Source: Vreelandella neptunia
Lineage (GTDB): Bacteria; Pseudomonadota; Gammaproteobacteria; Pseudomonadales; Halomonadaceae
Direction of reading: 5' to 3'
DNA: 64,000 nt
Assembly (NCBI RefSeq): GCF_022489065.1
Contig: NZ_JAKVTW010000004.1
Coordinates: 206,392 to 270,391 of the forward strand
The position numbers and the translations under genes are program-made. Below, piece after piece: positions 1 through 7,743 of the stretch; within the stretch, counting starts at the first letter, position 1, and the number at the start of each line of letters is the position of its first letter. The notes under the pieces are model-generated. The model was not told the origin of the DNA. It did not search any database and was given only the letters and a program-made list of their open reading frames with translations.

Positions 1-1004
1 GCTACAACGGCATTCACTTTATTGAGTTCACCCTTGATGAAGAGAGCGCAGCCCCGTTGGGTGAGTTTATCGATGCCCTAGGCTTTCGACATGTGGGCCG
101 CCACCGCTCCAAAAATGTTGAGCTTTGGAAGCAGGGTGATATTCATTTAGTGCTCAACTTTGAAACCGACAGTTTTGCTCACACTTTCCGTCTCCTACAC
201 GGTACCTCAGTATGCGCAGTCGGTTTTCGTGTAGATGATGTTGAGCGTGGGCTTGTTCGCGCTAAAGCTTTCAAAGCTCAGGCTTTCCGTGGCCAAGTGG
301 GCGAAGGCGAGATGGAGATATCAGCGCTGCGAGGTATAGAAGGTAGCCTAGTTTATCTGGTGGATGATAAAGCGGCAGATGACTTGCAGTGGCGTACCGA
401 TTTTGAACTGTTTGATCAAGAGAGCCGCAATGAAGCTGGGCTGACTCGCGTTGATCATCTCTCTTATGTGCTGCCTGCCACCCAGCTACTTAGCTGGCAG
501 CTCTTCCACCGTACGGTCTTTGGATTTGACGCCGCAGCGGAGAACGAGATCATCGACCCGAGGGGAATGATGATCAGCCAAGCCGTCATCAGCCCAGAGC
601 AGAGTATTCGCATTCCGTTGACCGTTTCACAAGCGCAGGATACCCAGCCAGGGCGGTTCCTGAGTGAATTTCGCGGCGGTGTACAGCAGATTGCCTTCGA
701 GAGTCATGACATCTTCGCCACAGTGGATGAGCTTCAAGCCCGCGGCTTGCCGCTGCTTAGAATCCCTCAGAATTATTACGACGACCTAGATGCGCGTTAT
801 GGGCTCGAGGAAGAGCTGCTGGAAGCAATGCGTCAGCGCAACATTCTGTTTGATCGCAATGACGAAGGCGATTTTTTACATGCCTATACCGAAACGTTTT
901 CAGGCCGTTTTTTCTTCGAAATTGTAGAACGCCGTGGTGCTTATCAACAGTTTGGTGCCGCTAATGCGGGCATTCGCTTAGCCGCGCAGGCGGCACAGCG
1001 CTAA
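1..1004 (+). CDS. quiC: 3-dehydroshikimate dehydratase, C-terminal part (partial)
   Basis: This is the C-terminal part of a two-domain 3-dehydroshikimate dehydratase, which converts 3-dehydroshikimate to protocatechuate in quinate/shikimate catabolism. The frame is open from base 3, so the gene begins outside the window. The N-terminal TIM-barrel domain, which carries dehydratase activity in this family, is not visible. The visible part resembles the paired vicinal-oxygen-chelate modules of 4-hydroxyphenylpyruvate dioxygenase (HPPD). Two of the three expected HPPD metal sites are recognisable (DHLSYV and FFFEIVERR). The middle His position reads VQQIAFES, a Gln, so a working HPPD centre is unlikely. 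The next genes supply the two preceding steps of the same route, which supports the call. A stand-alone HPPD is the alternative, but the context and the Gln argue against it. Confidence 0.8.
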   Translation, partial: YNGIHFIEFTLDEESAAPLGEFIDALGFRHVGRHRSKNVELWKQGDIHLVLNFETDSFAHTFRLLHGTSVCAVGFRVDDVERGLVRAKAFKAQAFRGQVGEGEMEISALRGIEGSLVYLVDDKAADDLQWRTDFELFDQESRNEAGLTRVDHLSYVLPATQLLSWQLFHRTVFGFDAAAENEIIDPRGMMISQAVISPEQSIRIPLTVSQAQDTQPGRFLSEFRGGVQQIAFESHDIFATVDELQARGLPLLRIPQNYYDDLDARYGLEEELLEAMRQRNILFDRNDEGDFLHAYTETFSGRFFFEIVERRGAYQQFGAANAGIRLAAQAAQR

Positions 1005-1061
1005 TTATACAAAACGATAAATACGCTTCAGTGTGAAACAGCACTGCGCGGGAGGATACTC

Positions 1062-1928
1062 ATGAAACTCGGCCTGATCGGTAAAGCGATTATGAATTCC
1101 AGCTCGCCGGATCTCCATACTCGGCTAGGGGAACTCACCGGCATCCCAACGACTTACGACCTGTTTGATGCCAATGAGCAGCCGATTGAGTCGTTGGAAA
1201 GCCAGGTTAAAAAGGTTATTGCTGCGGGCTATCGCGGGGTCAATGTGACGTTTCCCTGGAAAGAAACCGCCGTTAAGTTGGCAACCCGCCCCTCCATTGG
1301 GGCCAAAATGGTCGGGGCTGCCAATACACTGGTGTTTGAAAAAGGTGAAATTATTGCCGAGAACACCGATTTTACCGGTTTTATGAGTGGCTTTCGCGCC
1401 ACGCTAGGTGAGCGAAAACCAGGACGAGTACTGTTAATGGGCACCGGGGGTGTCGGCAAAGCCGTCGCCTTTGGCCTGGGGCAACTTGGGGCAAGTGAAG
1501 TGATCCTGATGGATTTGGATAGCGCCAAGTCACATCAGTTGGCCAATGAGCTACAACAGCAAGGCTTCGTCGCCTCAACGATTACCGCCGAACAGTTAGC
1601 GGAAACCGTGCCGCACTGCGATGGACTCGTAAACTGTACCCCGATTGGTCACGAAAAAAGCCCTGGCTGCCCAATCCCTGCAAAGCTGGTTCAGGCGCAC
1701 CACTGGATTTTTGATGCGGTGTACGTACCGGCGGTCACCGAATTTATTACCGCGGCAAAGCAAGCGGGCGCAGCGGTGGTTAGCGGCGTCAGCCTCTTTG
1801 TGTTTCAAGGCGTCGACGCCTTTAAGCTGTTCTGTGAAGATGAAGCTAAGCGCGAGGCGGCTGAACAGCAGTCAGCCACGCTGTTTGCCCACTATCGTCG
1901 CGAGCTGATTAAGGAGAATGACGCATGA
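1062..1928 (+). CDS. aroE: quinate/shikimate dehydrogenase, probably NAD-dependent
   Basis: A 288-residue shikimate dehydrogenase-family enzyme that would oxidise quinate to 3-dehydroquinate and/or shikimate to 3-dehydroshikimate in the cytoplasm. The substrate domain has the catalytic Lys in NVTFPWK and the Asp in ENTDFTG. The Rossmann motif is GTGGVGKA. At the end of the second strand the sequence is LMDLDSAKS. Biosynthetic NADP-dependent AroE normally has an Asn-Arg-Thr type motif there; an acidic residue is typical of NAD-dependent catabolic quinate/shikimate dehydrogenases. The gene has a GGGAGG ribosome site and its end overlaps aroQ by 4 bp (ATGA). Its position between quiC and aroQ points to catabolism rather than aromatic amino acid synthesis. 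Family is certain; cofactor preference is inferred. Confidence 0.85.
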   Translation: MKLGLIGKAIMNSSSPDLHTRLGELTGIPTTYDLFDANEQPIESLESQVKKVIAAGYRGVNVTFPWKETAVKLATRPSIGAKMVGAANTLVFEKGEIIAENTDFTGFMSGFRATLGERKPGRVLLMGTGGVGKAVAFGLGQLGASEVILMDLDSAKSHQLANELQQQGFVASTITAEQLAETVPHCDGLVNCTPIGHEKSPGCPIPAKLVQAHHWIFDAVYVPAVTEFITAAKQAGAAVVSGVSLFVFQGVDAFKLFCEDEAKREAAEQQSATLFAHYRRELIKENDA

Positions 1929-2371
1929 GCCAAGGTAAAGTGCTGGTAATGCACGGCCCCAATCTAAATTTACTCGGTACTCGTCAGCCGGAAATATACG
2001 GCTATGAGACGCTGGAAGACGTTAATAACGCGCTACGAGAAAAAGCCGTGATGGCGGACTGGGAAGTGAATTGCTTGCAGAGCAACCATGAGGGAGCGCT
2101 GATTGACGCCATTCATGCCGCTAGGCTGGATGGCACACAGGCAATTATTATCAACCCCGCTGCCTATACCCACACGTCGGTTGCCATTCTGGATGCGCTC
2201 AATGCGTTTGAGGGCAAGGTGATCGAAGTGCACATCTCTAACGTGCACAAGCGCGAAAGCTTCCGCCACCACTCCTACGTCTCCCTACGCGCTGACGGCG
2301 TTATTGCAGGGCTAGGAACGCAAGGTTATCAAGCGGCGCTGGATGCCATTATGAAGGCTGCCAGTGCATGA
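1925..2371 (+). CDS. aroQ: type II 3-dehydroquinate dehydratase
   Basis: A 148-residue type II dehydroquinase that interconverts 3-dehydroquinate and 3-dehydroshikimate. The family hallmarks are all present: [16 protein letters not shown] near the N-terminus with the catalytic Tyr, the flexible-loop Arg in [22 protein letters not shown], and [18 protein letters not shown] with the catalytic His. Length is normal for the family (about 145-150 residues). The start codon overlaps the previous stop, so the two genes are translationally coupled. With quiC and the dehydrogenase it completes quinate to protocatechuate, so this copy is probably the catabolic one. Confidence 0.95.
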   Translation: MSQGKVLVMHGPNLNLLGTRQPEIYGYETLEDVNNALREKAVMADWEVNCLQSNHEGALIDAIHAARLDGTQAIIINPAAYTHTSVAILDALNAFEGKVIEVHISNVHKRESFRHHSYVSLRADGVIAGLGTQGYQAALDAIMKAASA

Positions 2372-2374
2372 GTG

Positions 2375-3244
2375 CTATGTTCGCCGCGTGGCAAGATAAA
2401 TACCCGCAGCGATAATGAGTACCGCGCCCAAATACGTTTCAAGCAGCGGGATATCGCCAAATACTAGGTATCCCGAAGCGGATGCCCACACAATCTGCAC
2501 ATAAAGAAATGGTGAGACCAGTGAGGCGGGGGCACAGCGCATGGCCATAATCATGGTCAGTTGGCTACCCGCACCAAGTATACCCACCAGCAAAAAAAGC
2601 GGCATATCGACAAGCGCGATGGGCGTCCAGAAGAACGGCACGACCAAGCTGCTTATCACTGCGCCCGCTAGCCCTGCATAGAACAGCGAGGTTAGCGGGT
2701 GATCACGACGTCCAAAGCGACGGGTCGTGAGTTGATAGAGCGCAAAGCACAACGCCATGCCAAACGGGAGTAGTGCTGCAGGTTGCCCACGCCAATCGAC
2801 CGGCCCAATGGCAATGAGAACCCCTATAAAGCCCACCAGTACGGCCAGCCCTCGGCCTAGCGTCACACGCTCTTTAAGTAGCGGAATAGCCAGTAAGGTG
2901 ACCAGTAGCGGTGCGCTAAAGTTGATCACGTAGACCTGTAACATAGGGAGTTCGCGCAGCGCTAGATAGGCGAACGTGCTGGCGCCGAGTAGCAGTAGAC
3001 CGCGCAACAGTTGTCCCATGAGCGATTCGGTTTTAAGTAACGCTTGCCCGCGAGTGAAGCCCAGCCACAGCAAATAGCCGATAAGCACCAGCATATGCCC
3101 TGCATAGCGTGCCCACACGATTTGTACCGGTGAATAGCCTTGCCCTAGCCACTTAACGCCGGTATCGAGCATCACAAACAGCAGCCCCGCCAGCAGCATA
3201 AAGCCAATACCGAGCAGAGGACGGTCGGCGGGTAAGGCCTTCAC
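2375..3244 (-). CDS. EamA/DMT-family transporter
   Basis: A 289-residue hydrophobic inner-membrane protein with about ten predicted membrane segments arranged as two EamA repeats, typical of drug/metabolite exporters. It begins with GTG, which overlaps the stop of the upstream sugar-isomerase-like gene (GTGA), so it is the last gene of a translationally coupled three-gene operon with the flavoprotein and the isomerase-like protein. Its 3' end lies 3 bp from the convergent aroQ stop. Substrate cannot be read from sequence. Context suggests an organic acid or alicyclic/aromatic metabolite handled by the two enzymes of the operon. Confidence 0.85.
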   Translation of the reverse strand: MKALPADRPLLGIGFMLLAGLLFVMLDTGVKWLGQGYSPVQIVWARYAGHMLVLIGYLLWLGFTRGQALLKTESLMGQLLRGLLLLGASTFAYLALRELPMLQVYVINFSAPLLVTLLAIPLLKERVTLGRGLAVLVGFIGVLIAIGPVDWRGQPAALLPFGMALCFALYQLTTRRFGRRDHPLTSLFYAGLAGAVISSLVVPFFWTPIALVDMPLFLLVGILGAGSQLTMIMAMRCAPASLVSPFLYVQIVWASASGYLVFGDIPLLETYLGAVLIIAAGIYLATRRT

Positions 3245-4080
3245 AAAGCAGCCAACAGCTCACGCGCCTTGGTTAATGCTCGTTGTGCACGCTCCAGCGC
3301 TGAAATGCCCTGTCGGCGAAGCCCGTCAGTTGGAATTTCTAAACTCATTGATCGTCCTTTTGGCAAAGCGCTTAGCAATCCTGTGAGATCGATATCGCCG
3401 TCGCCTGGGAAGCAGCGCTCTTGACGTGCCTGACGCAAAATCTCATCCATATCATCAGGAATGGGGCCCGCCACATCGCATAGTTGCATGTAGCGCAGCC
3501 ATTCAGGCGGCACACTAGCGAGCGTCTCAAGGCGGCTTGCTGAACGATTGAAATGAAACGCATCGACGAGTAAGCAGGCGTTATCGAACCCATGACCACG
3601 CGCAGCACCCACTACGCTGGCGGCTTGCTCCAGGTTTTTCACGCCTGTCCAGGGCATAAACTCAAGATGCGGATAGAGGCCGCGAGACTTAGCTAACTCG
3701 CAAAGCTGAGCAAAGTTGTCCTGGGTGCGTATAAGGTCTTCGTCATTGCCCGCCACTAATACTTCGCTGGCGCCCAGCTCAGCACCAATATCCAGGATAT
3801 GGGCAAACTCCTCAACGATCCGCGTTTCAGGCTTAAGGCGAAAAATCTCGATATCCAGCACTTGAATGCCGCTATCACGCAGCGCTTGCTGAGTGCGGCG
3901 CAGTAAGTTCCTATCGTTAGCGAGTGGAAAGTGATGCTCTTCCGGAGTGGCGGGAATCAGCCTAAGCCCCACAGCGTCGTACCCTGCTTCGGCGGCCACC
4001 TCAATCATGTCCGGTGGGGACAGCTCAAGCACTGTCAACGCGGCAAGCGAAAAGCGGGGAGAGGGGGTGGCATCAGGCAT
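3241..4080 (-). CDS. sugar phosphate isomerase/epimerase family (xylose isomerase-like TIM barrel)
   Basis: A TIM-barrel protein of the AP endonuclease 2/xylose-isomerase-like family, 279 residues from the chosen start (MPDATPS). A longer reading frame opens at 4125, but the start at 4080 overlaps the stop of the upstream flavoprotein gene by 8 bp (ATGCCTGA), which fits translational coupling. Recognisable stretches include VGLRLIP, LDIEIFRL, HLEFMPW and LVDAFHFNRS, which supply Glu/Asp/His ligands typical of the metal site of these barrels. The family includes isomerases, epimerases and 3-dehydroshikimate dehydratases. Given the adjacent quinate genes, a role on a cyclohexane-type or dehydroshikimate-like substrate is plausible but unproven. 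Confidence 0.7.
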   Translation of the reverse strand: MPDATPSPRFSLAALTVLELSPPDMIEVAAEAGYDAVGLRLIPATPEEHHFPLANDRNLLRRTQQALRDSGIQVLDIEIFRLKPETRIVEEFAHILDIGAELGASEVLVAGNDEDLIRTQDNFAQLCELAKSRGLYPHLEFMPWTGVKNLEQAASVVGAARGHGFDNACLLVDAFHFNRSASRLETLASVPPEWLRYMQLCDVAGPIPDDMDEILRQARQERCFPGDGDIDLTGLLSALPKGRSMSLEIPTDGLRRQGISALERAQRALTKARELLAAL

Positions 4081-5785
4081 CGGGTAACTCCTGGGTTGCG
4101 GCATGAAGGCCTGCAATATAGCCAAAGGTCATCGCAGGCCCCAGGTTTATACCACCCGCAGGGTAGAAGCCGCCCATGATGCTGGCCATATCACTACCTG
4201 CCGCATAAAGGCCATCAATAGGCTGGTTGGCGGTGTTAAGCACTTGTGCATACTCATTGGTTTTAAGCCCGGCAAAGGTGCCAAAACTGCCAGGCTGCAC
4301 TTTTACGGCGTAAAAAGGCCCCTGATCAAGCGGTGCGACACAGGGGTTTGGCCTGTTCGCCGGGTCGCCGTTTTTACGATTGTAGGGCGTGCTGCCGCGG
4401 CCAAAGGCAGGATCTTCGCCTAACTGAGCGTGGTGGTTATACTCATCAACCGTCTGTTTAAGCCCTTGTGGGTCAATCCCGCACTCTACTGCCAACGCTT
4501 CCATCGTTTTAGCGCTTTTAAGGTAGCCTTTTTTGATCCAATGCTTAAAAGGTAGTGGTGCCGGGCGGCTAATGCCCAAACCATATCGACGTTGGAAGCG
4601 GTGACAACACACAAGCCAGGAGCAGACCTCTTCGCCCTCAGGCACCGCCTTTACCATTGCATCGACGTAATCGTAGTAGCCGCTTGCTTCGTTGACGAAG
4701 CGACGGCCATTTTTCAGCACACCAATCACGCCTGGTTTTGCGCGATCAATGATATGGGGAAAGTGGCCCACATGGCCGTCTGGGTAGGGAACCAGCGAAA
4801 CCGGTGCCCAGGCAACGGGGGAGTAAAGCGAGGTGTCTACCACGCCGCCCACGGTTTCACCTAGGTGTAAACCGTCGCCACTGGCGGACGAGGGTGGCAG
4901 TGGCCAATGCTCCTCGCCCGTGGGCGTTTTGGGAAACAGCGCCTTACGCCGTGTGATGTCCCAGGGAAAACCGCCCGCTGCCAAGACCACGCCTTTCGCC
5001 GCCCGAATGGAGACGTCGCCTTCGGGCGTTCCAATTACTACACCCGTTACCCGTTCGCCCTCCTTCACGAGTTGCTTAGCGGGGGAAGAGACCCACATCT
5101 CTACCCCCAGAGCCGTCGCTGATTTAGCTAACCGCCCGGTGAGCGCCACGCCATTGACCAACTGCATGGCGCGACCATGGCGTGCCAAGTCAAAGAGATG
5201 GCGAGAGACGCGTTTTGCAACGTGCAGAAACGCCCTCGGTGAACGCGTAACGTTGAGAAACGCTGCCAAATCGGGCCCGGCTTGAATGGGCATGCCGAGA
5301 AACGCTGTTTCGGGCATGGTGGTACGCAGTTTTTTCAGTGTTTGGATGTCTAGCTCGCGGCCATCAAACGGCGCAGCGATCACCGAGCGGCCGCCCGTGC
5401 CTGCGCCGGGTGTATCCCCATGGATATCCGCGATAGCGTTGCCAGCGTTAAATTGGAGGGCTGTCTTGTCGTGGAAGAACTCGACCATAGCGGGTGATGC
5501 CGCCAGGAAGGCGTCGATTTTACGCGCATCAAATCGCTCACCTAGTTCGTGGCGCAGGTAGGTTCTTACTGTTTCTGTATCTTCAGTAATGCCGGCGGCG
5601 CGAGCCAATGGGTTGCAGGGCGCCCACATCCATCCACCCGACCAGGCGGTTGCACCACCGAGGCAGTCGGCTTTTTCGACCACCACGACTTTCAAACCTT
5701 GATGTGCCGCCGTAACAGCAGCGGATAACCCTGCCGCCCCTGAACCAACGACTACGAGGTCAACGCTAATGGCGCGAGTGGGCAT
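4073..5785 (-). CDS. FAD-dependent dehydrogenase, fumarate reductase/3-ketosteroid dehydrogenase superfamily
   Basis: A 570-residue flavoprotein. The N-terminus carries the dinucleotide motif VVVGSGAAGLSAA followed by the acidic strand end VVVEKADCLGG. The C-terminus has the second FAD motif around GLYAAGSDMASIMGG and GINLGPAMTFGYIAG, the arrangement of 3-ketosteroid-delta1-dehydrogenases and flavocytochrome fumarate reductases. There is no signal peptide, so it is cytoplasmic. A frame opens at 5827, but the ATG at 5785 follows a GAAGAAGAG ribosome site and starts right before the FAD fold. It is the first gene of an overlapped operon with the isomerase-like protein and the EamA carrier, and is divergent from tctC. 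KstD-like enzymes also desaturate cyclohexanone carboxylates, which would fit this catabolic neighbourhood; substrate assignment is inference. Confidence 0.75.
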   Translation of the reverse strand: MPTRAISVDLVVVGSGAAGLSAAVTAAHQGLKVVVVEKADCLGGATAWSGGWMWAPCNPLARAAGITEDTETVRTYLRHELGERFDARKIDAFLAASPAMVEFFHDKTALQFNAGNAIADIHGDTPGAGTGGRSVIAAPFDGRELDIQTLKKLRTTMPETAFLGMPIQAGPDLAAFLNVTRSPRAFLHVAKRVSRHLFDLARHGRAMQLVNGVALTGRLAKSATALGVEMWVSSPAKQLVKEGERVTGVVIGTPEGDVSIRAAKGVVLAAGGFPWDITRRKALFPKTPTGEEHWPLPPSSASGDGLHLGETVGGVVDTSLYSPVAWAPVSLVPYPDGHVGHFPHIIDRAKPGVIGVLKNGRRFVNEASGYYDYVDAMVKAVPEGEEVCSWLVCCHRFQRRYGLGISRPAPLPFKHWIKKGYLKSAKTMEALAVECGIDPQGLKQTVDEYNHHAQLGEDPAFGRGSTPYNRKNGDPANRPNPCVAPLDQGPFYAVKVQPGSFGTFAGLKTNEYAQVLNTANQPIDGLYAAGSDMASIMGGFYPAGGINLGPAMTFGYIAGLHAATQELPDA

Positions 5786-5870
5786 GAACTCTTCTTCCCA
5801 GAGCAGATTATTAAAAACGACATTCAAATAATTTAAGGGAGAGAGCGTGTGTTTGCAATACGTACAAAAG

Positions 5871-5900
5871 TTCGCGGTTAACTGATGTCTTTCGCGGTCA
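5871..5900. promoter_or_regulatory. direct repeat TTCGCGGTYA, candidate operator
   Basis: The 10-mers TTCGCGGTTA (5871-5880) and TTCGCGGTCA (5891-5900) are direct repeats exactly 20 bp, about two helical turns, apart. They lie 86 bp upstream of the flavoprotein start. This phasing is typical of a dimeric or AraC/IclR-like activator site. The regulator is not identified. Confidence 0.4.
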
Positions 5901-6094
5901 GTGAATGCTTAATAGAGCGGTAGCGCTTGCTTGGTAAGCCTCATCATACTTTGTTGGATATAGATGCTAATTATTGTGTGAAATCAGTGCTTGCTAATTT
6001 TCTTGACGAGTTAAATCCTCTTTAGCTTTTCACTTTTGATACTAAAGTCGTGTTTTTTATAGCTCAGGTAAAAGAGTAACCTCGCTGTATGTAA

Positions 6095-6120
6095 TGCGAA
6101 TAGATGTGCGAAATGCGAAC
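6095..6120. promoter_or_regulatory. three TGCGAA boxes upstream of tctC, candidate operator
   Basis: TGCGAA occurs at 6095-6100, 6107-6112 and 6114-6119, the last extended to CGAAC, ending 30 bp before the tctC start. The first and last are 19 bp apart, the same half-site period seen at the pcaI and BKACE operators (GTTCG/CGAAC), so an IclR-type regulator is a reasonable guess. Confidence 0.4.
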
Positions 6121-6149
6121 AAAAATACAATGCAATATAGGAAGTTAAA

Positions 6150-7136
6150 ATGAAAAATATCTTCACCGCAACGTGTATAGCCGCCTGCAGCAGCGCTCTG
6201 GCGCTTGGAGTTACGGTTTCCTCAGCCAGTGCCGATGAGTGGCCATCCAACGATGTTCGCTTGGTAGTGCCATATGCACCCGGCGGCACTACCGATGTGC
6301 TATCGCGTCGCGTTGCCGATCTCCTCCAACAAGAACTCGACGCCAATGTGATTGTAGAAAATCGTCCGGGCGCGGGTTCCACGGTGGGCACAGGTCGTCT
6401 CGCACGAGGCGGACGTGATGCCGATCACACTATTCTAATGGCATCTCCGGGCCATACCATTGGTGCCGCGATCTACCCAGATCTAACCTATGATCCAGTC
6501 GATGATTTTGTCTTTCTGCAAAACATGATCGATATTCCTAACGTCATGGTAGTTCCCGCAGACAGCCCTTATGAAAATGTCATCGATTTCGTGGAAGCCG
6601 CGAAAGAAGACAACATGACCTTTAGTCATAGCGGCGTGGGTAGCTCTATTCACATGTCGGGCGAGTTATTTAAAACGTTGACTGAAACCAACCTAACCGC
6701 AGTGCCTTTTGCCGGTAGCGGCGCGGCGCTTCCTGCGTTACTGGGCGGCGATGTGGATGTGGCGTTCGAGAACATGCCGACGGTGCTTTCGCATATCCGC
6801 TCAGGGGATCTGCGTGCTCTTGCCGTTACCTCCGCCGAGCGCTCCGAGTACCTTCCTGATGTTCCGACACTGTCAGAAATCGGTGAATACAACCTTGATC
6901 AGTTCATCACGACTGCCTGGTTCGGCCTGATAGCTCACAGCTCCTTCCCTGAAGAAGCGCAGAGCACGATGCGTGAGGCGCTAGCCAACGTTATGGAGCG
7001 TGAAGAGTTTCTGGATTTCGCTGAGCAGTTAGGTGCTGAGCCGGGCCAGGTTGCCGGTGAAGAGTTCAAGCAGTTCATCGCCGATGACCTGCAGCGCTGG
7101 GAAGAAGTTGCCCAGCAAGCTGGCATCAGTCAATAA
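6150..7136 (+). CDS. tctC: tripartite tricarboxylate transporter substrate-binding protein (TctC/Bug family)
   Basis: A 328-residue periplasmic binding protein of the Bug/TctC family. A Sec signal peptide occupies about residues 1-28 with a likely cut after SSASA. Family motifs follow: VRLVVPYAPGGTTDVLSR, VENRPGAGSTVG, a VPFAGSGAALPALLGG stretch and DVPTLSE near the C-terminus. It captures a carboxylate ligand and delivers it to the TctAB membrane pair encoded next. A stem-loop follows the gene and may raise its transcript level relative to tctBA, as is usual for binding proteins. The ligand is unknown; the HglS homologue and CoA-transferase downstream suggest a dicarboxylate or oxo-acid. Confidence 0.92.
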   Translation: MKNIFTATCIAACSSALALGVTVSSASADEWPSNDVRLVVPYAPGGTTDVLSRRVADLLQQELDANVIVENRPGAGSTVGTGRLARGGRDADHTILMASPGHTIGAAIYPDLTYDPVDDFVFLQNMIDIPNVMVVPADSPYENVIDFVEAAKEDNMTFSHSGVGSSIHMSGELFKTLTETNLTAVPFAGSGAALPALLGGDVDVAFENMPTVLSHIRSGDLRALAVTSAERSEYLPDVPTLSEIGEYNLDQFITTAWFGLIAHSSFPEEAQSTMREALANVMEREEFLDFAEQLGAEPGQVAGEEFKQFIADDLQRWEEVAQQAGISQ

Positions 7137-7160
7137 GCTCAGTAGTCACCTTTAAGTAAA

Positions 7161-7182
7161 GGCGAGGACGTAGATCCTCGCC
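7161..7182 (+). terminator. intercistronic stem-loop between tctC and tctB
   Basis: GGCGAGGA (7161-7168) pairs perfectly with TCCTCGCC (7175-7182) around a 6-nt loop, followed by a loose T-rich stretch (GTCTTGTTTCTTT). It resembles a leaky terminator or mRNA-stabilising hairpin that would leave more tctC than tctBA message. Confidence 0.55.
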
Positions 7183-7209
7183 TGTCTTGTTTCTTTGGAG
7201 AAGGCAGCG

Positions 7210-7716
7210 ATGACAACATCGGATCCCAAGCGCAGGGTGAAGATAAAGGACATGGGAGATGTGATTACAGGGGTTGTCCTTTTTGGCTTTGCTCTTGTGC
7301 TGCTCTTTTACCTTGTACCCAACTACATCAATGAGCCACCGATCCTGCAAAACCCGATGATGTCGCCCCAGTGGCTGCCGCGTATCGTGGGCTGGTTGAT
7401 ATTGCTGTTTTCCATACTGCTCATCTTTCAGGGGTTACTGGTTTCAGGCCCTAGTGAAGAGGATGAGCGGATGATTGAAAAAGGCTCGCCGCGGCGTTTT
7501 TTCATGATGGTCGTCGCATTAGTGATCTATGTCGCTCTGTTTGAATCGATGGGGGCGGTGTTCTGCGGCATTCTGGCAACACTGGTTCTGTTCGTGGCTC
7601 ACCCTGTTCGAACGTGGTGGGTATATAGCATGGCATTTCTATTTCCGATTGTTGTTGCCTTCTTATTTGTGGAAGTCATGAACGTACCGCTTCCGATGAT
7701 GCCGTTTTGGCTCTGA
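7210..7716 (+). CDS. tctB: tripartite tricarboxylate transporter small membrane protein TctB
   Basis: A 168-residue inner-membrane protein with about four hydrophobic segments, the standard size and topology of TctB, the small subunit of the TTT carrier. I chose the ATG at 7210 because a GGAGAAGG ribosome site precedes it; an in-frame TTG at 7195 is upstream of that site. Sequence conservation in TctB is low, so the call rests on topology and on the position between tctC and tctA. Confidence 0.85.
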   Translation: MTTSDPKRRVKIKDMGDVITGVVLFGFALVLLFYLVPNYINEPPILQNPMMSPQWLPRIVGWLILLFSILLIFQGLLVSGPSEEDERMIEKGSPRRFFMMVVALVIYVALFESMGAVFCGILATLVLFVAHPVRTWWVYSMAFLFPIVVAFLFVEVMNVPLPMMPFWL

Positions 7717-7743
7717 GTTACTCATTATTGTTTTAGGTGAGCT

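Larger units (their letters stand above)
5786..6149. other. divergent intergenic control region between the flavoprotein operon and tctCBA
   Basis: About 360 bp without a gene. It holds two sets of short repeats, listed separately: a 20-bp-spaced direct repeat near the flavoprotein side and three TGCGAA boxes next to tctC. The middle (about 5930-6060) is AT-rich and shows nothing else I can support. Confidence 0.6.

Noticed and set aside
4833..5285. Long plus-strand open frame inside the flavoprotein gene
   Set aside because: It lies entirely antisense to a well-conserved FAD enzyme, has no ribosome site and reads as low-complexity Ser/Pro/Arg sequence.
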